From the NCBI RefSeq assembly GCF_007858185.1, contig NZ_VFES01000002.1, forward strand, positions 62,001-126,000: a stretch of 64,000 nucleotides of DNA, written 5' to 3'. Of this stretch, positions 27,308 to 35,565 are shown in pieces. A program made the translations under genes and the position numbers. Origin of the DNA: Pseudomonas grimontii. Lineage in GTDB: Bacteria; Pseudomonadota; Gammaproteobacteria; Pseudomonadales; Pseudomonadaceae. A model generated the notes under the pieces. The model was not told where the DNA came from. It searched no databases and worked only from the letters and a program-made list of their open reading frames with translations. Position 1 is the first letter of the stretch. Every line of letters starts with the position of its first letter.

Positions 27308-28414
27308 ATGACCACCCTGCACAGCACCCCCCGCGCCGATGGCTTCCACATGCCCGCCGAATGGGCGCCACAGACCCAAACCTGGATGGTCTGGCCCGAG
27401 CGCCCGGACAACTGGCGCCTGGGCGGCAAGCCCGCGCAGGCCGCTCACGTGGCCGTGGCCAAGGCCATCGCACGGTTTGAGCCGGTGACGGTGGCGGTTT
27501 CTGCCGGCCAGTACGAAAACGCCCGCGCCCGTCTGGATGTGCCGAATATTCGTGTGGTGGAAATGTCCAGCGATGACGCCTGGGTACGCGATACCGGCCC
27601 GACTTTCGTGATCAACGACCGTGGCGAAGTGCGCGGCGTGAACTGGGATTTCAACGCCTGGGGCGGCTTTGACGGTGGCCTGTACTCGCCGTGGAACCGT
27701 GACTCGCAGGTGGGCGGCAAGATCCTCGAAATCGAGCGCGCACCGCGTTACCGCACGGAAGGCTTTGTGCTGGAAGGTGGCTCGATCCACGTCGACGGCG
27801 AAGGCACCCTGATCACCACCGAAGAATGCCTGCTCAACCGCAACCGTAATCCGCACCTCGACCGTGCCGAAATTGAAGCGGTGCTCAGCGCCAACCTGGC
27901 TGTGGATAAGATCATTTGGCTGCCAGATGGCCTGTTCAACGACGAAACCGACGGCCATGTGGATAACTTCTGCTGCTACGTGCGGCCGGGCGAAGTGTTG
28001 CTGGCCTGGACCGACGATCCGCAAGACCCTAACTACACGCGTTGCCACGCCGCCATGGACGTCCTGCAAAGCAGCACCGACGCCCAGGGGCGCTCGTTCA
28101 CAGTGCATAAAATGCCGATCCCGGGGCCGTTGTATGCCACTGAGGAAGAGTGCGCAGGGGTCGATCCGGTAGACGGCACACAGGAACGTAATCCGACCGT
28201 GCGGTTGGCGGGTTCCTACGTCAACTTCCTGATCGTCAACGGCGGCATCATCGCGCCCAGTTTCGACGACCCGTTGGACGCTGAAGCCAAGGCCATCCTG
28301 CAGAACCTGTTCCCGCAGCACGAAGTGGTGATGGTGCCGGGCCGTGAACTGTTACTGGGTGGCGGGAATATCCACTGCCTGACCCAACAACAGCCGGCCC
28401 CGCATAAAAACTGA
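27308..28414 (+). CDS. aguA: agmatine deiminase
   Basis: AguA hydrolyses agmatine to N-carbamoylputrescine and ammonia, a step of arginine-to-putrescine catabolism in the cytoplasm. The 368-residue protein has the guanidine-modifying-enzyme fold with [12 protein letters not shown], the [11 protein letters not shown] histidine motif and the catalytic cysteine C357 in GGGNIHC near the end. The ATG follows a ggag ribosome binding site. The usual partner aguB (N-carbamoylputrescine amidase) is not in the window. A clear terminator follows. Confidence 0.96.
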   Translation: MTTLHSTPRADGFHMPAEWAPQTQTWMVWPERPDNWRLGGKPAQAAHVAVAKAIARFEPVTVAVSAGQYENARARLDVPNIRVVEMSSDDAWVRDTGPTFVINDRGEVRGVNWDFNAWGGFDGGLYSPWNRDSQVGGKILEIERAPRYRTEGFVLEGGSIHVDGEGTLITTEECLLNRNRNPHLDRAEIEAVLSANLAVDKIIWLPDGLFNDETDGHVDNFCCYVRPGEVLLAWTDDPQDPNYTRCHAAMDVLQSSTDAQGRSFTVHKMPIPGPLYATEEECAGVDPVDGTQERNPTVRLAGSYVNFLIVNGGIIAPSFDDPLDAEAKAILQNLFPQHEVVMVPGRELLLGGGNIHCLTQQQPAPHKN

Positions 28415-28475
28415 GTGCAGTTGTAACAACGCCTTTCCTGCAAACCAGCGCTACTCAGTTTTAGCCTCTACAGCA

Positions 28476-28508
28476 AGCCCACGGCCCAGCACGGTCGTGG
28501 GCTTTTTT
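28476..28508 (+). terminator. intrinsic terminator after aguA
   Basis: AGCCCACG and CGTGGGCT pair around a GC-rich loop, followed by six T, about 60 bases after the aguA stop. Confidence 0.88.
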
Positions 28509-28648
28509 GTGTCCGTACACCTATAAACACGCGACATTGGCATAGCTCTTGTATCGGTGTTGCCACAGTAACCCAGGGTGATGACTGCACCGTTCTGTCA
28601 TAAACCTTGAGTAAGTTAGCCGCTCACGCAGTAGGAGAGAGCGCCGAA

Positions 28649-28864
28649 ATGAATGCCAATATCAACCCGATGTACACGCGCACCTTCCACCCTTTGCGGG
28701 TTGACAGTGATGCGATCCATGCGCTGGGGCTTTGGTTGAAGGAAAACGGCTCGCGCCAGGCCAGGCAGCAGCCGGATTTGCGCAGTGTGATGAGCGAACG
28801 CTACCCGGTGGGGTTGTTCAGCGAAGATGAATTGCACGCGTTGTGTGAGTTGATTGAAAACTGA
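28649..28864 (+). CDS. small hypothetical protein, 71 residues
   Basis: I do not recognise a family. The ATG at 28649 has a strong AGGAGAGA ribosome binding site ten bases before it; an in-frame TTG 42 bases upstream lacks one. The product is charged and soluble, with a likely helix-rich C terminus (SEDELHALCELIEN) and no signal peptide or membrane segment. It contains one cysteine near the end. Codon use is like the neighbours. It has its own gap of 140 bases after the aguA terminator, so it is probably a separate small transcript. Confidence 0.65.
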   Translation: MNANINPMYTRTFHPLRVDSDAIHALGLWLKENGSRQARQQPDLRSVMSERYPVGLFSEDELHALCELIEN

Positions 28865-28916
28865 ACAATCACCTCTGACGTCATAGATACCGTCTTATCC
28901 AACACCGCGTAAATCC

Positions 28917-29016
28917 GTAGCAGCTGCCGAGCGCAAGCGAGGCTGCGTAGGCCGCGGCTCGATTCTGAATTGGCAGCGCGCCTGACGCAGCCTCGCTTGC
29001 GCTCGGCAGCTGCTAC
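28917..29016. repeat. REP pair (inverted), gtagcagctgccgagcgcaa family
   Basis: GTAGCAGCTGCCGAGCGCAA is answered by TTGCGCTCGGCAGCTGCTAC, exact complements in a 100-base unit; the next dozen bases (GCGAGGCTGCGT) pair too. A run of about eleven G follows. A second copy is at 33254-33341 and shares flanking sequence. Confidence 0.92.
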
Positions 29017-29065
29017 GGGGGGGGGGCGTGGTGTTGTTTGAGACTGCCTCTACGGGTTTATCGAG

Positions 29066-31150
29066 TTAGAAGCTGTAGGTCCCTGTCACCACCAGGTTAC
29101 GCGGCTCGCCCGGCTGAATCTGCGCCACGCTGGTCGCCGATTCGTAGTAGGTCTTGTCGGCGATGTTGTTCAGCGCCGCGCGCACGTCCCATTCTTTCTG
29201 CCGGAAGCCGACCAACGCGTCCCAACTGCCATAACCCGGCAGCACCACGGTGTTGAGGCTGTCGGCGTAACGGTCGCCCACCAGCGTCAAGCCGGTTTCC
29301 GCGTACCAGCCCATCTCCGGTTTCCAGGTGACAAACAGGCTTGCATTGCGCTTGGCCACGTCGCTGACGCGCTTGCCTTCAAAGCCGTTGTTGTCCTTCT
29401 CGACCTTGGCGTCCTGCAGGCCGATACCACCGCGTACGTACCAGTTGCCGACGATCTTGCCGGTCGCCGTCAGCTCCACGCCGCGCGAGCGCTGCAGGCC
29501 GCTGAGCAGGGTAATGGTGCGGTCCAGCGGGTCGCTGGTGCGGCGGTTGTAGAGTTCCAGTTCGTACACCGCCAGGGTGGTGCTCAGGCGGTCGTCGAGC
29601 CAGTCGCTTTTCACGCCGATCTCTTTTTGCTTGGTCAGCTCGGGGCTCAGGTCGTTGACGCTGCCGGCGGCGTTCGGGGTGATGCCGATCAGGCCGCCAC
29701 CCGCCGGGGAGAAAGTCTTGCTCCACGAGGCATAGAACGAGTGGTGTTCCAGGGGCGTCCACACCAGGCCAAAGCGCGGGCTGGTGCTGTGGCTTTTGAC
29801 GTCTTGTTGGGTATTGAGCAGTTTGTTTTTGGTGTCCACTTCGAAACGGTCGTAACGCAGGCCGGCCAGCACTTGCCACTGATCGTTCAGGCGCAGTTGG
29901 TCTTGCACATACAGGGCGCGGCTTTCGACTTCGGTGTGGTTGTTACTCGATACGCTCATGCGCCCGGTGTGGCTCAGGCGACGGTTGGGCTGGTTGAGGT
30001 CCAGGGCTGGCACGGCCGAGGCGGGGGCGGTGTACAGCTTTGGATCGCGGCGCTGGCTGCCCAGCTCAAGGCCGGTGAGCAGGCGGTGTTCGAGGCCGAA
30101 GGTGCTGAAGCCACCTTCGAGCTCGACGTTGTTGAAGACGTTGAGGGTGGTCAGGTCTTGCTGCCAGCGTTGGCGCGTCACCCGATTGGTCGAGGCAACG
30201 TAGGCGGTCTGGTAGGTGTTGTCGAAATCGCTGTCGAGCTTGAACACGCCCAGGGTCTGGCGCAGTTGCCAGTTGTCGTTGAGTTCGTAGGCCAGCTTGG
30301 AGCGCAGTGACTGGCTTTTGTCGTCGATGTAATCGCGGCTGTCGCCGTAGGTGGTGCTGCGACTGACGTCGGCGGGGCGGCCGTTGACGCCGGGGATGCC
30401 GCGATCCGGCGTGCGGTTGTAGCGGCTGTACTCGTATTGCACCAGCCAGTTCAGGTCCGGCGTGAGCTGCCAGCTCATGGACGGCGCGAACAGTTGGCGA
30501 TTGCCGCTGACGCCGTCGCGGAAGCTGTTGTTGTCCTGGTTGCCCATGTTCAGACGCAGGCTGATGTTATCGGTGGGGTCGGTGCTCAGGTCGGCATACA
30601 CACTGCGCAAATCGTTGCTGCCGCCCTGGGCTTCGATGCTCGACTTATGCCCGGCCGTTGGCAGTTTGCTCACGCGGTTGACGATCCCACCCTGGCCGCC
30701 GCGCCCGTACAGCACGGCGGCCGGCCCTTTGAGCACTTCGATACGCTCGATGTTGTGCAGGTCGCGTACGTACTGGCTGTCGTCGCGAATGCCATCGAGG
30801 TAGAAGTCATTGCTCGCGTCGAAGCCTCGGATGCGCAAACTGTCGAAGCGCGTGTCCGCACCACTGCTCACGTTGGGGATGCCGCTCAACGCCCGGCCCA
30901 AGTCGTTGGTGCCGTAGGCGCGCAGGCTTTCGGTCTTCACCGAGTCGATGGCCTGGGGCACATAACGCACGGGTGTGGCAGTGCGGGTAGCGGTGCTGGT
31001 TTCCTTGACGCGCGGGTCGTCTTCGTCAGCTTCGGCGCTGATCGAAGTTTCGGGCAAGGTGGTGGCCGCACAGGCAAAACCGGCAGACAGCAGAACAGAA
31101 AGCCCAAGGGTCATGGGCGTCAGGCGAAGGGCAGGCATGGTGGAATGCAT
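29066..31150 (-). CDS. TonB-dependent siderophore receptor (catecholate/Fiu-like)
   Basis: An outer-membrane iron-siderophore receptor of 694 residues. It has a signal peptide (ending AGFACA), a plug domain with SLRIRGFDASNDFYLDGIRD and RIEVLKGPAAVLYGRGGQGG, and a 22-strand barrel closing with the terminal aromatic residue (VVTGTYSF). The plug and barrel resemble Fiu/FhuE-type receptors, so a catecholate or mixed-type ferric siderophore is likely, but the ligand cannot be fixed. There is no N-terminal signalling extension, so it is not of the FecA-type surface-signalling class. A Fur-box-like site 30 bases upstream predicts iron repression. A second in-frame ATG lies 12 bases in. Confidence 0.93.
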   Translation of the reverse strand: MHSTMPALRLTPMTLGLSVLLSAGFACAATTLPETSISAEADEDDPRVKETSTATRTATPVRYVPQAIDSVKTESLRAYGTNDLGRALSGIPNVSSGADTRFDSLRIRGFDASNDFYLDGIRDDSQYVRDLHNIERIEVLKGPAAVLYGRGGQGGIVNRVSKLPTAGHKSSIEAQGGSNDLRSVYADLSTDPTDNISLRLNMGNQDNNSFRDGVSGNRQLFAPSMSWQLTPDLNWLVQYEYSRYNRTPDRGIPGVNGRPADVSRSTTYGDSRDYIDDKSQSLRSKLAYELNDNWQLRQTLGVFKLDSDFDNTYQTAYVASTNRVTRQRWQQDLTTLNVFNNVELEGGFSTFGLEHRLLTGLELGSQRRDPKLYTAPASAVPALDLNQPNRRLSHTGRMSVSSNNHTEVESRALYVQDQLRLNDQWQVLAGLRYDRFEVDTKNKLLNTQQDVKSHSTSPRFGLVWTPLEHHSFYASWSKTFSPAGGGLIGITPNAAGSVNDLSPELTKQKEIGVKSDWLDDRLSTTLAVYELELYNRRTSDPLDRTITLLSGLQRSRGVELTATGKIVGNWYVRGGIGLQDAKVEKDNNGFEGKRVSDVAKRNASLFVTWKPEMGWYAETGLTLVGDRYADSLNTVVLPGYGSWDALVGFRQKEWDVRAALNNIADKTYYESATSVAQIQPGEPRNLVVTGTYSF

Positions 31151-31179
31151 CCAAAGTGTTTGGCAGGAAAAAGCGCGCT

Positions 31180-31198
31180 AATGGTAATGCTTTGCATT
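31180..31198. promoter_or_regulatory. putative Fur box
   Basis: AATGGTAATGCTTTGCATT resembles the 19-base Fur consensus GATAATGATAATCATTATC, with two of the three hexamer units well kept. It lies 30 bases before the start of the siderophore receptor gene, the expected place for iron repression. Confidence 0.65.
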
Positions 31199-31349
31199 TG
31201 CGCGCGTTATCCATTACCAAACGTGTCGGCTTTGAAATTTGTTACGAAATGTGTTTTTGAGGTCGCTAAACACAGGATTAGGTCGTTTTCAGAAAGGCCG
31301 TAGGCCATTGCTTAGAATTATTTCGCCTAAATACAGACGATTCACGAAA

Positions 31350-31379
31350 TTGACACATAGTTCAACGCGCGACTAGGAT
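31350..31379 (+). promoter_or_regulatory. candidate sigma-70 promoter before the porin leader
   Basis: TTGACA at 31350-31355 and TAGGAT at 31374-31379 are separated by 18 bases. The -35 is perfect and the -10 matches four of six. Predicted transcription start near 31386. Confidence 0.55.
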
Positions 31380-31385
31380 TGCGCC

Positions 31386-31468
31386 CAACGCCTGTGGCTA
31401 ACAGCCATGACTCATCCAATAAGAAAAGGCCCGCGGCATGTTCAGTCGTCCGCGGGCCTTTTTTTTTT
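31386..31468 (+). ncRNA. candidate ~83-nt small RNA or terminated leader upstream of the porin gene
   Basis: Between the candidate promoter and the porin gene there is a small hairpin (TGGCTaacAGCCA, about 31395-31408) and an A-rich single-stranded linker containing AATAAGAAAA, which fits the Hfq/Crc AAnAAnAA motif. Then comes a strong terminator. This order is that of Hfq-dependent small RNAs. It could equally be a leader whose terminator attenuates the porin. No similarity to a named RNA is claimed. Confidence 0.4.
31425..31468 (+). terminator. strong intrinsic terminator upstream of porin
   Basis: AAAGGCCCGCGG and CCGCGGGCCTTT pair around a 12-base loop and are followed by a run of about eight further T on the plus strand. 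It stands 80 bases before the porin start codon and after no gene on that strand. Confidence 0.85.
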
Positions 31469-31548
31469 GGAGAAAGTCGACACCAGAAAAGCGACATGGA
31501 GCCCGGTGTCATAGCGCGTACTCAACCCGTAATAAGGAATACAAAAAA

Positions 31549-32865
31549 ATGTTGAAGCAACGGATGAGTCTGATCGCTCTGGGGATTTTGAGCGCATCGA
31601 CAGCAATGGCAAACGACCAGGAGCAATCCAAGGGTTTCGTTGAAGACAGCCATCTGAACATCGCAGCACGTAACGCCTACATCAGCCGCGACTACAAAAA
31701 CGGCAAGCAAGACAAAGCCGAGTGGGGCCAGGGTTTCATCGGCAAGTTCGAGTCCGGCTTCACCCAAGGCACCGTCGGTGTGGGTGTGGACGTGATCGGT
31801 CAATATGCGATTCGTCTGGACGGTGGCCAAGGTCGCGCCGGCGCGGGCGGTATCGACTTCTTCAAGCAGGGTAATGGCACCACCAACCCTGATGGCACGG
31901 CAAACCCTGGCTCGGCACCCCACGACCTGGCCAAAGGTGGCGCAGCCGTCAAGTTCCGCGTCTCCAACACGGTGCTCAAGTACGGTGATCAGTTCCCTAA
32001 CGTTCCGGTCCTGGCCTACGACAACTCCCGTCTGCTGTCCGAAACGTTCACGGGTACGTCGATCGTCTCCAAAGAAATCGCCGGACTGCAACTCGACGCC
32101 GGTCACTTCACCAAGGAAGCTCGCAAGAGCGCCGAAGGCACCGACAGCGGCCGTCTGAAAAGCATCGACTACGTCGGTGGTAGCTACAAATTCACCGAAA
32201 ACCTGTCGGCCGCGCTGTACGCCTCCGACATGCAAGACGTGCTGAAGAAGCAATACGTCAACGTCAACTACGTACTGGTGCTGCCAGAGAAACAGTCGCT
32301 GACCTTTGACTTCAACGGCTACAAAACCAAGCTGGACAAGAGCTTCGCCCTGGAAAACCAAGGCAGCGAAGACGCTCGCGACAACAAGATCTGGAGCCTG
32401 GGCGCCACGTGGGCTGTTGGCCCGCACAGCTTCACCGTCGCTCACCAGCGCAGCACCGGCGACACCGGCTACCTGTACGGCGGCTACCGCAACGCTGACG
32501 GCATCGGCGACGGCGGCAACACCATCCTGCTGGCCAACTCCTACTGGTCCGACTTCAACGGCAAGGACGAGCGCTCCTGGCAAGCCGGCTACGGCCTGGA
32601 CTTCAGCACCTTCGGCGTGCCTGGCCTGACCTACAACGTTGCCTACGTTCGTGGTACCAACATTGACGATGGTTCCAACCGTGGCAATGGCACCGAGCGT
32701 GAAATCTTCAACCAGTTCAAATACGTCGTGCAGAGCGGCCCGGCCAAAGACCTGAGCCTGCGTGCGCGTGCGTCCTGGTTGCGCGTTTCCAGCAATGCCG
32801 ACAAGTACAACGTAGGCGGTAACGAAATCCGTCTGTTCGCCGACTACCCGATCAACGTTTTCTAA
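31549..32865 (+). CDS. OprD-family outer-membrane porin
   Basis: OprD-family porins are 18-strand outer-membrane channels for small organic solutes such as basic amino acids, dipeptides or aromatic and other carboxylic acids. The 438-residue precursor starts with a signal peptide (MLKQRMSLIALGILSASTAM, cleaved near residue 22). It continues with the family's N-terminal segment GFVEDSHLNIAARNAYISRDY and regular barrel strands ending VGGNEIRLFADYPINVF. The frame is open to 31438, but the ATG at 31549 with aagga upstream is the true start. The start region is A-rich (ATACAAAAAAATG), as in catabolite-repression targets. A terminator follows directly. Confidence 0.93.
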   Translation: MLKQRMSLIALGILSASTAMANDQEQSKGFVEDSHLNIAARNAYISRDYKNGKQDKAEWGQGFIGKFESGFTQGTVGVGVDVIGQYAIRLDGGQGRAGAGGIDFFKQGNGTTNPDGTANPGSAPHDLAKGGAAVKFRVSNTVLKYGDQFPNVPVLAYDNSRLLSETFTGTSIVSKEIAGLQLDAGHFTKEARKSAEGTDSGRLKSIDYVGGSYKFTENLSAALYASDMQDVLKKQYVNVNYVLVLPEKQSLTFDFNGYKTKLDKSFALENQGSEDARDNKIWSLGATWAVGPHSFTVAHQRSTGDTGYLYGGYRNADGIGDGGNTILLANSYWSDFNGKDERSWQAGYGLDFSTFGVPGLTYNVAYVRGTNIDDGSNRGNGTEREIFNQFKYVVQSGPAKDLSLRARASWLRVSSNADKYNVGGNEIRLFADYPINVF

Positions 32866-32898
32866 TTGATCGCGCGTAGCGCCTGATTCCAGGTGATA

Positions 32899-32927
32899 AA
32901 AAACCCCGACTGGTTCGGGGTTTTTTT
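32899..32927 (+). terminator. intrinsic terminator after the porin gene
   Basis: AACCCCGA/TCGGGGTT stem with a five-base loop and seven T, about 35 bases after the porin stop. Confidence 0.9.
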
Positions 32928-32928
32928 A

Positions 32929-33143
32929 TGGGCGTGGATCGCACGGTTCACTCCGTGGCCGGTAGGCAGTTCGGCTTCGATTTTTTCCGGACGCGAGAGG
33001 GCTGTCTGCACGCTGAATTTTTCATTGATCAGGTCGACCATCGCAGGGGTGGCTTCGTCAGCCCGCTGACGCTCCTAGCCACCGAGGGCGGCCAGCAACA
33101 GCGGGAAAACGACCCGCAGTCAGATCAGTTTCAGAGCGTTCAT
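32929..33143 (-). pseudogene. possible remnant of a small secreted protein gene
   Basis: On the minus strand a frame beginning ATGAACGCTCTG at 33143 reads MNALKLI, a stop, LRVVFPLLLAALGG, another stop, then ERQRADEATPAMVDLINEKF and onward without stops to the porin terminator. The hydrophobic stretch before the second stop looks like a signal peptide and the following part looks like ordinary protein. Two stops in one frame make an active gene impossible as it stands. I cannot name the family and the reading could be chance, hence the low confidence. Confidence 0.25.
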
Positions 33144-33253
33144 GGGAGTCCGTTCACGACGCGGGTAGGTGGGTTATACCGAAAAAAGCGCCCCAGGCCG
33201 AGGCGCTTAAAGTTGGCAGCTAACCACCGTCTTACCCAACACCACGCACATCC

Positions 33254-33341
33254 GTAGCAGCTGCCGAGCGCAAGCGAGGCTGCGTTGCGGTGTATCAGGC
33301 AGCCCGCAAACGCAGCCTCGCTTGCGCTCGACAGCTGCTAC
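33254..33341. repeat. REP pair (inverted), gtagcagctgccgagcgcaa family
   Basis: GTAGCAGCTGCCGAGCGCAA and, after a short spacer, GCTTGCGCTCGACAGCTGCTAC are near-exact complements (one mismatch). It is the second copy of the element at 28917, with a shorter and different centre. Confidence 0.9.
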
Positions 33342-33388
33342 GCGGGGCCGATTAAAACCGCGACGACCCCCAACCACCATAGCCCTTC

Positions 33389-33673
33389 CTATAGCTCGGT
33401 ATTCCCAGGCGACTCCAACACCTTCACCACATCATCAATCACCGCCTTGCTCATCTCCTGCAAATAATGCGACGCCCAGGCATAGCGGTCCGTCTCCTTG
33501 GTCATCGCTGCATCTTCGGCGAGCAGCTTGGCAACGTGGAGCAAGTCGGAAACGTGATGCAAGGCTTCATGCAGGGAAACACCGCTGTTGACGCGGAACA
33601 GAGGTTGGTCGGAGTGAAAGGAGAACGGGGTGACGCCTAGGGTGGTTAACGCAGAGGGATGTGTAGCGGTCAT
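33389..33673 (-). CDS. DUF3077 family protein
   Basis: A 94-residue protein of a family found mainly in pseudomonads and known only as DUF3077, with no established function. The core LFRVNSGVSLHEALHHVSDLLHVA is the family signature, and the middle helix VAKLLAEDAAMTKETDRYAW is amphipathic. The ATG at 33673 has GGGAG eight bases before it; an ATG 15 bases further up overlaps that ribosome binding site. A highly structured leader lies just upstream (33720-33850), which suggests control at the RNA level. Confidence 0.8.
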   Translation of the reverse strand: MTATHPSALTTLGVTPFSFHSDQPLFRVNSGVSLHEALHHVSDLLHVAKLLAEDAAMTKETDRYAWASHYLQEMSKAVIDDVVKVLESPGNTEL

Positions 33674-33719
33674 CGGTAAAACTCCCATATCGAGTGAGAG
33701 CTACCACGTTCGTTCTCAG

Positions 33720-33850
33720 GCGAATGGGTGGCAGCTGTGCGCAGGCTGAGAAACCGGAGATACAGGAACCCGGCAGACCCGAAGGTCTCCCACGCACAGC
33801 CGCCATTGCACGAATTTTCAGGCGAAAAAAAAACGCCTTCAAAATCGGGT
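33720..33850 (-). ncRNA. structured RNA leader upstream of the DUF3077 gene
   Basis: Read on the minus strand, this segment has an outer stem GCTGTGCG/CGCACAGC (33793-33803 with 33731-33741) enclosing a perfect UUCG-capped hairpin AGACC-UUCG-GGUCU (33775-33788) and a CCGG/CCGG pair. An AGGCG-U9-CGCCU hairpin (33821-33838) precedes it. The octamer CCTGARAA recurs three times around it. Short frames through this stretch exist in several phases, and similar peptides are often annotated as hypothetical proteins in pseudomonads. That is what a conserved RNA mis-called as protein looks like. Leader function is inferred. Confidence 0.5.
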
Positions 33851-34159
33851 GTTGGGGGCGCTTGGTGCGCCTGCATCTTGCCGGGTTCTCAGGCCCGATC
33901 GCTGAATTGGCAGCGACGGGGGGAGGTTAGCGTGGTGAGCGGTGAGGAGCAATCGGGAAAATGGATTGGTTGATTTTTCAGCTCTTCCTGAAAGGTTGCG
34001 ACTAGGCGTTGATGCCATTATTTGTTTTATGAATACGCCGTAATTATTGGCTACCCATAATTCAGCATAAAGGATGAAATCTGGAGTTTTGGCGCGAAAA
34101 GAGGTGATTCAACAGGAAGGGGGGGGAGGCGGGAAAGGGTTGATCGAGGATGAATATCC

Positions 34160-34196
34160 CAGAAACAACAAAGCCCCTGCATTTCTGCAGGGGCTT
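34160..34196 (-). terminator. hairpin terminator at the distal island edge
   Basis: AAGCCCCTGC and GCAGGGGCTT form a ten-base-pair stem with loop ATTTCT; on the minus strand it is followed by TTGTTGTTT. It sits just after a tRNA-like 3' end remnant, the position where pseudomonad tRNA genes normally have their terminator. Confidence 0.7.
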
Positions 34197-34203
34197 CGTC
34201 TTA

Positions 34204-34219
34204 TATGGTGCGGCACCAG
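34204..34219 (-). other. degenerate copy of the tRNA-Thr 3' end (possible attR relic)
   Basis: TATGGTGCGGCACCAG matches the tRNA-Thr 3' end and flank TATGGTGCCGGCACCAG (41459-41475) except for one missing C. The next bases, CGAAC, also occur in the tRNA T-arm. It is read on the same strand as the tRNA and followed by a terminator-like hairpin. The likely origin is a duplicated attachment site of an element integrated at the tRNA. Confidence 0.4.
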
Positions 34220-34224
34220 ACGAA

Positions 34225-34650
34225 CGGTACGTTTCGGGGAGGCCAGATTTTCCGGGCGTCTGGATTGCGGTGGAAAATTCGGCGTACCCCAACTAGTAAC
34301 TATAAATAAATCAGCTAGTTATGGCGTTCGGTGGAATCGAATTCGGGATTTTTTAGATGTCAGCACATTGTCGGTCGGTAAGTAATTCAGAGCCGCATAC
34401 GAATGGTAAACCTCCCGAATTCGAACGTTGTCGATCATCCCTTCAGTAGAGAATAGGCAGGAAACCGCCAAAAGCTGCCGTGGCGACATGCAGCAGACGG
34501 CCACTCAGGGTGAGCAGCGTAAGGTTTGAAACCGGCATGGCAGTGCTCCCGACGGTTACAAGACCTACCCAGACTAGATCCTCTTTACGCAAAGATAAGC
34601 CGAGGGGAGCTGGATGCAGTGTCCAGGCTTTACCGCCAATCGAAACGGCG
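34225..34650. other. non-coding stretch at the island edge
   Basis: No convincing gene in about 425 bases. Two GAATTCG-containing segments (34337-34345 and 34418-34426) face each other about 80 bases apart. Short frames exist on both strands but none has a ribosome binding site or a recognisable product. The composition is AT-richer than the core genome. Confidence 0.5.
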
Positions 34651-35559
34651 TTACCTACTCTGCAGATACGGCGCCATCAAGCCGGCAAACCACTCGATAA
34701 ACGCACCGAGGCGCCGAGAGCGTTGGCGACGATCCGGATACAGTACAGACACGGTCATCGACGGCGGCCGGTAAGCTGCCAGCACTTCCACCAGCTCGCC
34801 GCTATCCAGTAAATGCTGCACATCGAACAACGGCACCTGAATCAAACCGAGCCCTGTGCAGCATGCGGTGATATAGCTTTCCGCATTATTTACTACCAAG
34901 CGACTGGGCAGTGGCAACGACTGCCGGACGCCGTCGAGACAATATTCCCACTGAGCCTCCTGCCCGCCCGATCCCGCAACATAGCCGACGCATACGTGCC
35001 GCTCCTGCAACTCGGCAAGCTCGGTGGGCACGCCAAACTCGGCCAGGTAGGCGGGGCTGGCGCAGTTGATCAGCAACACCTGCCCCAACGGTTTCACTAC
35101 TAGGCTGCTGCTCTGCGGCGTGCCGAAACGAATCACACAATCGACGCCCTCCTGCACCAGGTCTATCGCCCGGTCGGTGGAACCCAGGCCCAGTTGCAGG
35201 CGCGGGTAACGCTGGAAAAATTCGGGCAGCGCAGGAATGAGTAGGCGTCGGGCGATACGGCTGGGCACATCGACTTCCAGGCGCCCCATCACCTGCTCTT
35301 GATGGGTGTGGAACAGTTGGTCGATCTCATCGATCTCGACCAACACCTGGCGCGCGCGCTGTAGTAACTGGCTGCCGTCGGTGGTCAACGACACCTTACG
35401 CGTGGTGCGGTGCAACAAGCGCGTTCCGGCATTGGCTTCCAATTGTTGAATGGCCGCCGATACTGTGGCGCGTGGCAGTTTCAGCAGTCGTGCGGCCTGG
35501 ATGAAACTGCCGAGCTCAGCCACCTGAACGAAAACGCGGTACTGCTCGATGCGGTCCAT
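34651..35559 (-). CDS. LysR-family transcriptional regulator
   Basis: A 302-residue LysR regulator with helix-turn-helix VAELGSFIQAARLLKLPRAT and the linker LHRTTRKVSLT typical of the CrgA/DmlR-like branch, followed by a co-inducer domain. It is the last gene of a minus-strand set SDR-LtrA-LysR, starting six bases after the ltrA stop, so it is co-transcribed with ltrA and would be autoregulated by the operon promoter. Its target may be this same operon, which is inference. The 3' end lies next to the non-coding edge of the presumed island. Confidence 0.9.
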   Translation of the reverse strand: MDRIEQYRVFVQVAELGSFIQAARLLKLPRATVSAAIQQLEANAGTRLLHRTTRKVSLTTDGSQLLQRARQVLVEIDEIDQLFHTHQEQVMGRLEVDVPSRIARRLLIPALPEFFQRYPRLQLGLGSTDRAIDLVQEGVDCVIRFGTPQSSSLVVKPLGQVLLINCASPAYLAEFGVPTELAELQERHVCVGYVAGSGGQEAQWEYCLDGVRQSLPLPSRLVVNNAESYITACCTGLGLIQVPLFDVQHLLDSGELVEVLAAYRPPSMTVSVLYPDRRQRSRRLGAFIEWFAGLMAPYLQSR

Positions 35560-35565
35560 GGGTTA

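Noticed and set aside
31438..31548. N-terminal extension of the OprD porin
   Set aside because: It runs through a terminator hairpin and would bury the signal peptide that starts at 31549.
28917..33341. CRISPR array suggested by repeated sequences
   Set aside because: The repeats are inverted REP pairs at two isolated places without regular spacers, and no cas genes are present.
33567..33842. 91-codon frame overlapping the DUF3077 gene and its leader
   Set aside because: It covers the DUF3077 start in another frame. The palindromic RNA-like structure explains the conserved look better than a protein.
34204..34240. possible tRNA gene at the island edge
   Set aside because: Only the last 20-25 bases resemble tRNA-Thr; no anticodon or D arm is present, so it is at most a relic.
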